Positions 27,918 to 35,587 of a DNA stretch of 64,000 bases are shown piece after piece; the stretch's first letter is position 1; every line of letters starts with the position of its first letter. Origin of the DNA: Gammaproteobacteria bacterium (lineage in GTDB: Bacteria; Pseudomonadota; Gammaproteobacteria; Burkholderiales; Gallionellaceae); assembly GCA_018813765.1 (NCBI GenBank), contig JAHJBC010000006.1:62001-126000 (forward strand). The letters are read 5' to 3'. The position numbers were made by a program, and so were the translations under genes. Under the pieces are notes generated by a model. That model did no database searches and was not told where the DNA came from. It was given only the letters and a program-made list of their open reading frames with translations.

Positions 27918-28537
27918 GTCAGGTCTATACCCCGTTTTTTCAGAATGGCGGCGAGCGCGTGGGTCGCGCGCGAACAATGGGTCTTGACGCTTCCTTCCGA
28001 ACAACCCATCGCGGCTGCCGTCTCTGCGGTGTCCATCTCTTCCCAGTAACGTAGCAGGAAAGCCTCTCGTTGACGAGCGGGCAATTGCGCCAGACCATCC
28101 TCGATGGCGGCGATCAGTTGCGACTGGGAGAGCGCATCATCGGGGCGGGCCGGCTGACTGGCGTTGTCATTGTCCTGCAGGGCGTCGAGCGGATCAAAGT
28201 CGTCGGCATCATGCTGCGGGGTGAAAGATGAGAACAGCGTGGTCCAGAACGAGCGCACCTTCTGGCGGCGGAAATGGTCGCGGATGGCGTTCTGCAGGAT
28301 GCGCTGGAACAGCATGGGGAATTCTTCCGCCGGGCGGTCGCCGTAGTTCTCGGCGAGTTTCAGCATGGCGTCCTGCACGATGTCCAGCGCCGCATGCTCG
28401 TCGCGCACGGCGAAAAACGCCTGTTTCCAGGCACGACGCTCGACCTGGGCGAGGAATTCTGAAAGTTGCTGTGGCGTGGACAGATCGGCGGCTTCCTGAA
28501 GGCGAGAGCGGATACTAGCAAATTCATGCGCGGACAA
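27914..28537 (-). CDS. ECF-type RNA polymerase sigma factor
   Basis: A sigma-70 family protein of 207 residues. Region 2 (AFFAVRDEHAALDIVQDAMLKLAENY, then FQRILQNAIRDHFRRQKVR) is followed by a long acidic linker and region 4 (LPARQREAFLLRYWEEMDTAETAAAMGCSEGSVKTHCSRA, cited in part), which shows the helix-turn-helix. Only a TTG start at 28537 gives a full N-terminus; low-efficiency initiation may be deliberate. It is divergent from ilvI and overlaps the DUF3619-like gene. Confidence 0.9.
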   Translation of the reverse strand: MSAHEFASIRSRLQEAADLSTPQQLSEFLAQVERRAWKQAFFAVRDEHAALDIVQDAMLKLAENYGDRPAEEFPMLFQRILQNAIRDHFRRQKVRSFWTTLFSSFTPQHDADDFDPLDALQDNDNASQPARPDDALSQSQLIAAIEDGLAQLPARQREAFLLRYWEEMDTAETAAAMGCSEGSVKTHCSRATHALAAILKKRGIDLT

Positions 28538-28569
28538 GGGATTTTGCCCTTTCCGGCGCGGTTCGGGGG

Positions 28570-28598
28570 TTGACCAAAACGCCGCCAGCCTTTATCTT
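28570..28598 (+). promoter_or_regulatory. Sigma-70-type promoter of ilvI
   Basis: TTGACC at 28570-28575, a 17-base spacer, and TATCTT at 28593-28598. The expected transcript start is about 30 bases before the ilvI ATG at 28638, too short for a peptide attenuator. Confidence 0.55.
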
Positions 28599-28637
28599 GC
28601 GCGGTCTTTCGTTGTTTTAATCTGGGGTAGTGGGTTC

Positions 28638-30344
28638 ATGGAACTGACGGGCGCAGAAATTACCATCCGCTGTTTGCAGGAGGAGGGGGTCGAGTACGTT
28701 TTCGGCTATCCCGGCGGCGCGGTATTGTTCATCTACGATGAGTTGTTCAAGCAGGAACAGGTCAAGCATGTGCTGGTGCGCCACGAACAGGCGGCGGTAC
28801 ATGCGGCGGACGGCTATGCCCGCTCTACCGACAAGGTCGGCGTCGCGCTGGTGACCTCCGGTCCCGGCGTGACCAATGCCGTCACCGGCATCGCCACGGC
28901 TTATCTCGATTCCATCCCGATGGTAGTGATCAGCGGTCAGGTGCCGACCAGCTTCATCGGCGAAGACGCCTTCCAGGAAGTGGACGCGGTCGGCATCACG
29001 CGCCCCTGCGTGAAGCACAATTTCCTGGTCAAGGACGCGAAAGACATCGCCAGCACGCTGAAGAAGGCGTTCTATCTGGCCAAGAGCGGACGCCCCGGCC
29101 CGGTGCTGGTGGATATCCCCAAGGATGTGTCGAACCAGAAAGCGGAGTATTCCTACCCCGCGACGGTGAGCATCCGTTCCTACAATCCGCAGGTCCAGGG
29201 CGACATCGGCCAGATCAAGCGCGCTGCGCAGATGCTGCTGGAAGCCAAGCGTCCGATGATCTATGCGGGCGGCGGCGTGATCCTGTCTGATGCCTCGAAA
29301 CAATTGACCGAACTGGTGCGTCTGCTGGGCGCGCCTTGCACCAACACGCTGATGGGGCTGGGCGGCTTCCCGGCCAGCGACAAGCAGTTCGTCGGCATGC
29401 TCGGCATGCACGGCACCTACGAAGCCAATATGGGCATGCAGAACTGCGACGTGCTGCTGGCGGTGGGCGCGCGTTTCGACGACCGTGTGATCGGCAACGT
29501 GGCGCATTTCAATTCCGTGCCGCGCAAGATCATCCACATCGACATCGACCCGGCTTCCATTTCCAAGCGCGTCAAGGTGGATGTGTCCATCGTCGGCGAC
29601 GTTGCGCATGTGGTGTCCGATCTGTTGGCGGCGCTGAACAGCAGCAAGCAGAAGCCGGATGCGGCGGCGCTGAAGGGCTGGTGGAAACAGATCGACGAGT
29701 GGCGCGGCGCGAACTCGCTGGTCTACAAGAATTCGACCGAGCTCATCAAGCCGCAATATGTGATCGAGACCCTGCACAAGATCACCCATGGCGATGCCTT
29801 CGTGACTTCAGACGTTGGCCAGCACCAGATGTGGACGGCGCAGTATTACAAGTTCAACGAGCCGCGCCGCTGGATCAACTCGGGCGGCCTCGGCACGATG
29901 GGCTTCGGCCTGCCTGCCGCGATGGGCGTGCAACTGGCGCATCCGGGTGCAACCGTGGCCTGCGTGACGGGCGAGGGCAGCATCCAGATGAACATCCAGG
30001 AACTGTCCACCTGCAAGCAGTACAACCTGCCAATCAAGATCATCGCGCTGAACAACCGTTATCTGGGCATGGTGAGGCAGTGGCAGGAATTCTTCCACGG
30101 CAACCGTTATTCGCATTCCTACATGGATGCGCTGCCGGACTTCGTCAAGCTGGCCGAGGCTTACGGCCATGTCGGCATCAAGGTGGAAAAGCCCGCCGAC
30201 GTGGAAGGAGCGCTGAAGGAAGCTTTCGCGCGCAAGGACGATCTGGTGTTTCTGGATTTCCGCACCGACTCCACCGAAAACGTGTACCCCATGGTTCCCG
30301 GCGGCAAGGGCCTGTCCGAAGTGATCCTGGCGGAGGACCTGTAA
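28638..30344 (+). CDS. ilvI: Acetolactate synthase large subunit
   Basis: The thiamine-diphosphate enzyme that condenses pyruvate, or pyruvate and 2-oxobutyrate, in valine, leucine and isoleucine synthesis. The 568-residue protein has the N-terminal pattern EGVEYVFGYPGGAVLFIYDEL with the catalytic Glu in HEQAAVHAADGYAR, the FAD-region segment in the middle, and the ThDP-binding GEGSIQMNIQEL...NNRYLGMVRQWQ motif. It forms an operon with ilvH (1 base apart). Confidence 0.97.
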   Translation: MELTGAEITIRCLQEEGVEYVFGYPGGAVLFIYDELFKQEQVKHVLVRHEQAAVHAADGYARSTDKVGVALVTSGPGVTNAVTGIATAYLDSIPMVVISGQVPTSFIGEDAFQEVDAVGITRPCVKHNFLVKDAKDIASTLKKAFYLAKSGRPGPVLVDIPKDVSNQKAEYSYPATVSIRSYNPQVQGDIGQIKRAAQMLLEAKRPMIYAGGGVILSDASKQLTELVRLLGAPCTNTLMGLGGFPASDKQFVGMLGMHGTYEANMGMQNCDVLLAVGARFDDRVIGNVAHFNSVPRKIIHIDIDPASISKRVKVDVSIVGDVAHVVSDLLAALNSSKQKPDAAALKGWWKQIDEWRGANSLVYKNSTELIKPQYVIETLHKITHGDAFVTSDVGQHQMWTAQYYKFNEPRRWINSGGLGTMGFGLPAAMGVQLAHPGATVACVTGEGSIQMNIQELSTCKQYNLPIKIIALNNRYLGMVRQWQEFFHGNRYSHSYMDALPDFVKLAEAYGHVGIKVEKPADVEGALKEAFARKDDLVFLDFRTDSTENVYPMVPGGKGLSEVILAEDL

Positions 30345-30345
30345 C

Positions 30346-30837
30346 ATGCGACACATCATTTCCCTGCTGATGGAAAACGAATCCGGCGCGCTGTCGCGCG
30401 TGGCCGGACTGTTCTCCGCGCGCGGCTACAACATCGAGTCGCTCAACGTGGCGCCGACCGAAGATCCGACCATGTCGCGCATGACCATCGTCACCAGCGG
30501 TTCCGACGACGTGATCGAACAGATCAACAAGCAGCTCAACAAACTGGTGGACGTGGTCACGGTGATGGACCTGACCGACGGCGACCACATCGAACGCGAA
30601 CTGATGCTGGTCAAGGTGCGCGCCGACGGCGCCGACCGCGAAGAACTCAAGCGCATGACCGACATCTTCCGCGGCCGCATCATCGATGTGACCGACAAGA
30701 CCTACACCATCGAACTGACCGGGACGGGCTACAAACTGGACCGCTTCCTGCAGGCGATCGAGCCGGGACTGATCCTGGAAACGGTGCGCACCGGGGCATC
30801 CGGGATCGGGCGGGGAGACCGGATTTTGAGCTTGTAG
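30346..30837 (+). CDS. ilvH: Acetolactate synthase regulatory subunit
   Basis: A 163-residue protein with an N-terminal ACT domain (MRHIISLLMENESGALSRVAGLFSARGYNIESL, cited in part) that binds valine for feedback control, and the second regulatory domain ending in SGASGIG-type residues. It raises the activity of IlvI. Its last three codons (LSL and the stop) lie in the GTAGC-rich repeat at 30829-30902. Confidence 0.96.
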   Translation: MRHIISLLMENESGALSRVAGLFSARGYNIESLNVAPTEDPTMSRMTIVTSGSDDVIEQINKQLNKLVDVVTVMDLTDGDHIERELMLVKVRADGADREELKRMTDIFRGRIIDVTDKTYTIELTGTGYKLDRFLQAIEPGLILETVRTGASGIGRGDRILSL

Positions 30838-30902
30838 CTTGTAGCTGGTAGCGCGTAGCCAACCGGCCTTGCTACCAGCCACAAGCTACTGGCTACGAGC
30901 TA
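30829..30902. repeat. TGTAGCTTGTAGC-type inverted repeat, copy 2
   Basis: AGCTTGTAGCTTGTAGC and GGTAGCGCGTAGCC on the left pair with GGCTTGCTACC-like and CAAGCTACTGGCTACGAGC words on the right. It overlaps the end of ilvH and fills the gap before ilvC. Confidence 0.8.
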
Positions 30903-30917
30903 TAAAATTTTTTCTGA

Positions 30918-31943
<1,026 letters not shown>

Positions 31944-31944
31944 G

Positions 31945-32037
31945 CTTGTAGCTGGTTGCTTGTAGCCTGTAGCTCCCTCTGCCTGCGGCAGAGGAGTCTG
32001 GTTCAAGCTACCGGCTACCCGCTACGGGCTACAAGCT
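31945..32037. repeat. TGTAGCTTGTAGC-type inverted repeat, copy 3
   Basis: GCTTGTAGCTGG and GCTTGTAGCCTGTAGC on the left, CTCTGCCTGCGGCAGAG hairpin in the centre, and CAAGCTACCGGCTACCCGC and GGGCTACAAGCT on the right. The right end directly abuts the psd start codon. Confidence 0.8.
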
Positions 32038-32676
32038 ATGAAAAACTACCCCCACCCCATCATTGCCCGCGAGGGCTGGCCGTTCCTGGCGATCTCGCTG
32101 GTGCTGGCCGTTGCCGTTTCCGCATGGTGTGTGACCTGGTCCATCCCGTTCTGGATCATCTTCCTGTTCGTGTTGCAGTTCTTCCGCGACCCGGCACGCG
32201 AGATTCCGCAGGGCGAAGGTCTGGTGCTGGTGCCTGCCGACGGTCGCGTCATCAAGGTCGAGCGCGCGAGTGATCCCTATGGCGAGCGCGATGCGATCCT
32301 GGTCAGCGTGTTCATGAACGTGTTCAACGTGCACTCCAATCGCAGCCCGGTCGATGGCACGGTACAAAAAGTGCAATATTTCCCCGGTAGATTCGTGAAT
32401 GCCGATCTGGACAAGGCATCGACCGAGAACGAGCGCAACGCGGTGGTGTTGAAGACCAACGACGGGCAGACCGTGACCTTTGTGCAGGTGGCAGGCCTGA
32501 TCGCGCGCCGCATCCTGTGTTACATCAAGGCGGGCGACGTGCTGGCACGCGGACAGCGTTACGGCTTCATCCGCTTCGGTTCGCGCGTGGATGTCTACCT
32601 GCCGCTGACGGCTACCGTCAAAGTCGCCATCGGTGATAAAGTGCGCGCTACCGAGACCCTACTGGCCAAGCTCTGA
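32038..32676 (+). CDS. psd: Phosphatidylserine decarboxylase proenzyme
   Basis: It makes phosphatidylethanolamine from phosphatidylserine. This is the short (212-residue) form, with two hydrophobic segments at the N-terminus ([31 protein letters not shown]), [17 protein letters not shown] in the middle, and [11 protein letters not shown] near residue 180, where self-cleavage at Gly-Ser creates the pyruvoyl group. The start codon directly follows a repeat, and no Shine-Dalgarno sequence is visible. The pssA gene follows after one base. Confidence 0.95.
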   Translation: MKNYPHPIIAREGWPFLAISLVLAVAVSAWCVTWSIPFWIIFLFVLQFFRDPAREIPQGEGLVLVPADGRVIKVERASDPYGERDAILVSVFMNVFNVHSNRSPVDGTVQKVQYFPGRFVNADLDKASTENERNAVVLKTNDGQTVTFVQVAGLIARRILCYIKAGDVLARGQRYGFIRFGSRVDVYLPLTATVKVAIGDKVRATETLLAKL

Positions 32677-32677
32677 G

Positions 32678-33436
32678 ATGAACGAAACCCCCCAGCAAAG
32701 AAAGATGGACTTGCGTCGGCGCAGCATCTACCTGCTGCCCAACCTGTTCACCACGGCTGCGCTGTTCGCGGGTTTCTATGCCATCGTGCAGGCGATGAAC
32801 AGCAAGTACGAGTTCGCCGCCGTGGCCATCTTCATCGCCATGGTGCTGGACGGGCTGGACGGGCGCGTGGCGCGCATGACGCACACGCAGAGCGAGTTCG
32901 GCGCCGAATACGACAGTCTTTCCGATATGGTGTCGTTCGGCGTGGCACCCTCCATCCTGATGTACGAATGGGCCTTCCGCGATCTGGGCAAGTGGGGCTG
33001 GTTCGCCGCCTTCATCTTCTGTGCGGGCGCGGCATTGCGGCTGGCGCGGTTCAACACCAACATCGACATTGTCGACAAGTGCTATTTCCAGGGGCTGCCC
33101 AGCCCGGCGGCGGCGGCGCTGGTTGCCGGTTTCGTCTGGGTGATGCTGGACAACAACTTCACCGGTTTTGAACTGCGCTGGTATGCGGCTGCGTTGACCG
33201 TGTTCGCCGGCCTCTCCATGGTGAGCAGTCTGAAGTACTACAGCTTCAAGTCGATCAACATGCGCAAAAGCGTGCCGTTCATCGTCATCTTCATGTTCGC
33301 GCTGTTCTTCATCCTGATGTCGGTCAACCCGCCGCTGAACCTGTTCCTGCTGTTCTTCGGCTATTGCCTGTCTGGCTATGTGATGTGGCTGCTCAGCCTG
33401 CGCAAGCCCAAGACGCCGCCTGCCGCCCAACCCTGA
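32678..33436 (+). CDS. pssA: CDP-diacylglycerol-serine O-phosphatidyltransferase
   Basis: A membrane enzyme of 252 residues making phosphatidylserine, the Psd substrate. It has the CDP-alcohol phosphatidyltransferase motif DGLDGRVARMTHTQSEFGAEYDSLSD, cited in part as D-G-x2-A-R-x8-G-x3-D-x3-D, near residue 60, and six to eight membrane segments. Its coupling with psd gives a two-step route to phosphatidylethanolamine. Confidence 0.95.
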   Translation: MNETPQQRKMDLRRRSIYLLPNLFTTAALFAGFYAIVQAMNSKYEFAAVAIFIAMVLDGLDGRVARMTHTQSEFGAEYDSLSDMVSFGVAPSILMYEWAFRDLGKWGWFAAFIFCAGAALRLARFNTNIDIVDKCYFQGLPSPAAAALVAGFVWVMLDNNFTGFELRWYAAALTVFAGLSMVSSLKYYSFKSINMRKSVPFIVIFMFALFFILMSVNPPLNLFLLFFGYCLSGYVMWLLSLRKPKTPPAAQP

Positions 33437-33448
33437 CACTGCTGAAAA

Positions 33449-33559
33449 CGTAGCGAGGATGGCCAGATGCAAGGCGCACGGTGCGCAGGAACCGGAATGT
33501 ACAGGTAGTACATGAGGATTCCGAGCATCGCGCAACGCAGCAGATGGTCACCGCAGTAG
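33449..33559. repeat. Dispersed GTACATGAGGA repeat, copy 1
   Basis: A 110-bp sequence from CGTAGCGAG to CGCAGTAG, with inner GTACAGGTAGTACATGAGGA. It resembles 60127-60238. The flanks GCTGAAAAC and GTTTTCAACGC pair. It lies between convergent pssA and the adenosyltransferase gene. Confidence 0.75.
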
Positions 33560-33562
33560 TTT

Positions 33563-34093
33563 TCAACGCTGCCAGAGCGTTTCGGGCTGTCCCGCCGCTA
33601 GGTTCAAGACGCGGCATAACACGAACAACAGATCGGAAAGCCGATTCAAATATTGCAGCCCCTCGCGAGGGGCTATTTCATTTTGTACGAGGGAATTAAA
33701 GTCGCGCTCGGCCCGCCGCGCTACGCTGCGCGAGACATGACACAAGGCGGCGGCACGCGTGCCGCCGGGCAGGATGAATTCCCTGAGTGGCGGCAGGTCG
33801 GCGTTGTAGCGGGTGATTGCCTCGTCCAGACGTGCGAGCTTGCCCGCGTCGAACGGAGCCCCCGGCGTGGCCAGCATGCCGCCGAAGTCGAACAGGTCGT
33901 TCTGGATGCGCAGCAGTTCGGCGCGTACCTCGTCCGGCAATGCCTCGGTCAGCAGCAGTCCGAGATGGCTGTTTAGCTCGTCCACACTGCCGATGGCAAC
34001 GATGCGCGGGTGATCCTTGGGCAGGCGCGAACCGTCGGCCAGGCCGGTCGTGCCGTCGTCGCCCGTGCGCGTAGTGATCTTGCCCAGTCTCAT
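33563..34093 (-). CDS. Cob(I)alamin adenosyltransferase, PduO type
   Basis: It converts cob(I)alamin to adenosylcobalamin with ATP. The 176-residue protein shows the PduO motif TRTGDDGTTGLADGSRLPKD near the N-terminus, the middle motif SHLGLLL and the C-terminal signature SVARRAERDF...YLNRLSDLLFVLCR. The ATG at 34093 is the family start; its upstream neighbour overlaps by 4 bp. Confidence 0.95.
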   Translation of the reverse strand: MRLGKITTRTGDDGTTGLADGSRLPKDHPRIVAIGSVDELNSHLGLLLTEALPDEVRAELLRIQNDLFDFGGMLATPGAPFDAGKLARLDEAITRYNADLPPLREFILPGGTRAAALCHVSRSVARRAERDFNSLVQNEIAPREGLQYLNRLSDLLFVLCRVLNLAAGQPETLWQR

Positions 34094-34512
34094 TGTTTCT
34101 CCAGACAGGAAATGTAGACCGCCGCATCCGGCGCGGTCTTGTTGCGCTGCGCCTGCCAGATCATCTCGCCCAGGCAATCCATCATCGCATGCTGCGCCTC
34201 GTGTTCCGATTCGTATTTCTGTGTCAGCCGCGCGAACTGCTCGCGGATGCCGTGCGGCTGGCCGATGGAGATCTGCTCCTCGATGGTCAAGTGCATCATC
34301 AGGTGCAGGAAGGGGTTAAGCACATTGCCGTCCGGCGCGTAATCCTTGTCCTGGTTGCGCTCCGGGTCGGAGAACATCGCGTGGAATTCCGGGTGCTTGT
34401 CGATGAGCTGCGCGGTCAGGTCTTCCAGCGGTGTAAGCAACTCCCCGGCGCAGCGTTTGCGCCAGGATTCGAACAGAAAATTGCGCGCTTCGTCGCGGCT
34501 GGGATTGAACAT
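34090..34512 (-). CDS. DUF1841 protein
   Basis: A 140-residue conserved protein (start MFNPSRDEARNFLFESW) with the DUF1841 features HPEFHAMF, NPFLHLMMHLTIEEQISIGQP and HDAMMDCLGEMIW-like C-terminus (here HAMMDCLGEMIWQAQRN). Several conserved histidines suggest metal binding, but no function is established to my knowledge. It overlaps the adenosyltransferase gene by 4 bp. Confidence 0.88.
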   Translation of the reverse strand: MFNPSRDEARNFLFESWRKRCAGELLTPLEDLTAQLIDKHPEFHAMFSDPERNQDKDYAPDGNVLNPFLHLMMHLTIEEQISIGQPHGIREQFARLTQKYESEHEAQHAMMDCLGEMIWQAQRNKTAPDAAVYISCLEKQ

Positions 34513-34590
34513 GCGGTGTGCCTCGTTGGTGCGGCGGATTGTGCTTGGGGCGGGCGCTTCAGTCAACGAAGTTCATGTGGATGAAACAAC

Positions 34591-34612
34591 AACCGGCAGC
34601 AAGCTGCCGGTT
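34591..34612 (-). terminator. Hairpin after first Cys-rich protein gene
   Basis: A 22-bp perfect hairpin (AACCGGCAGC, AA, GCTGCCGGTT) located 42 bases past the stop of the Cys-rich gene at 34654-34935, followed on the minus strand by GTTGTTT. It is identical to 34999-35020. Confidence 0.7.
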
Positions 34613-34653
34613 GAATTTGTTAATGCCGATGTGTCAGAAGGCGTTCTGGCATA

Positions 34654-34935
34654 TCAACAAGCCTTGTATCCGGTAGCTGTTCTCTTGCAGCATACGACAG
34701 GCCCGCCCGGTGGCGGGCAATGTGCCAACACACAGCCTGTTGGACACATGGCAGCGAGGAGTATTGGCGAGGTTGAAGCAGTTTCACTGGAGTTGTACTT
34801 CTCACCGGTCATTGCGGGGGGGGGGGTAGTCTGCGCTGCAGTCGATTCCTGGCTTGTCGGCGCAACGGCGACATCTGCTGCAAAGGCAGGTACAACAACG
34901 GTCAAGGCCAGCAAAAACATTATTACGTTCTTCAT
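34654..34935 (-). CDS. Small secreted Cys-rich protein A
   Basis: A 93-residue protein. The signal peptide MKNVIMFLLALTVVVPAFAA is followed by a mature start DVAVAPT, a Ser/Thr/Pro-rich linker, and a C-terminal motif of six cysteines: C-P-x-G-C-x4-C-P-x7-C-C-K-x-T, then a last Cys as the final residue. The spacing is C-x3-C-x4-C-x8-C-C-x9-C. The same pattern with x5 and x7 gaps ends the next protein upstream (35060-35494), so the two are paralogues. The motif could form disulfides in the periplasm or outside, or bind metal. I do not recognise the family. Confidence 0.65.
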   Translation of the reverse strand: MKNVIMFLLALTVVVPAFAADVAVAPTSQESTAAQTTPPPAMTGEKYNSSETASTSPILLAAMCPTGCVLAHCPPPGGPVVCCKRTATGYKAC

Positions 34936-34998
34936 GGTTACACTCCTGTTGTGGTTAAGAAACAATCACGACATTGCTCATGCATGCCGTCCAGCAAC

Positions 34999-35020
34999 AA
35001 CCGGCAGCAAGCTGCCGGTT
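34999..35020 (-). terminator. Hairpin after second Cys-rich protein gene
   Basis: The same 22-bp hairpin as 34591-34612, 39 bases past the stop of the 35060-35494 gene. The flanks are also conserved (CAACAACCGG and GGTTGAATYTGTT), so the copying included the terminator. Confidence 0.7.
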
Positions 35021-35059
35021 GAATCTGTTGTGCGGGTGCGACTTGATGCACCCGCTATT

Positions 35060-35494
35060 TCAGCAGGGTTGATGCGTCGTCAATCTGCAGCACTTGGTGG
35101 TTATCGGACAAGGCATCAGATAGCATCCCGCCGGGCAAGCCTTGAGCATGGGTGCAGGAGAGATGTGCCAAGTCACTTTGTCCTGGGCGTTCTTCAACAG
35201 GTAGTCCATCAGTGCGCCGGAGGCGCTTGCGCAGGTGATTTGTGTCGACTCCGTCGTCCGTTTTTCGGAGCTGTGGAAGCATGCGTTCTCTTTATACAGT
35301 GCGGTCTTTTCCAGTTCATCCAGCAGCGTGCCCACATCCTCTTTCGTTCCCTTGAATTCGATGATTGCACCGGTCGCTACGGCAGGCGCTGTTTTCATGA
35401 CATCGGCTTTCATGGCAGCCGGCGCGACCGCAAGATCCCCGGCCCAGACAGATGTGGTGATAAAGACTGACAACAGCAGCAGCATGTATTTCAT
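35060..35494 (-). CDS. Small secreted Cys-rich protein B
   Basis: A 144-residue protein. The signal peptide MKYMLLLLSVFITTSVWA is followed by GDLAVAPA (compare DVAVAPT of the paralogue at 34654-34935), a central domain of about 70 residues with two cysteines (NACFHSS, ITCASAS), and the C-terminal six-cysteine motif CPAGCYLMPCP...CCRLTTHQPC (C-x3-C-x4-C-x5-C-C-x7-C). It lies 93 bases after the outer-membrane TPR-barrel gene, on the same strand. Function unknown; it may be exported or anchored with the barrel protein. Confidence 0.65.
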   Translation of the reverse strand: MKYMLLLLSVFITTSVWAGDLAVAPAAMKADVMKTAPAVATGAIIEFKGTKEDVGTLLDELEKTALYKENACFHSSEKRTTESTQITCASASGALMDYLLKNAQDKVTWHISPAPMLKACPAGCYLMPCPITTKCCRLTTHQPC

Positions 35495-35587
35495 GTTTTC
35501 TCTCCCTTTGCGGTTATTAAAGATATGGGACTACGCGCTGTTACAAGGACTGTTAGCCCATCACCTGCATGAAACAAGGCTGCGTCC

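Noticed and set aside
28570-28637. Attenuator or riboswitch before ilvI
   Set aside because: The leader between the likely transcript start and ATG is only about 30 bases, too short for a leader peptide with branched-chain codons.
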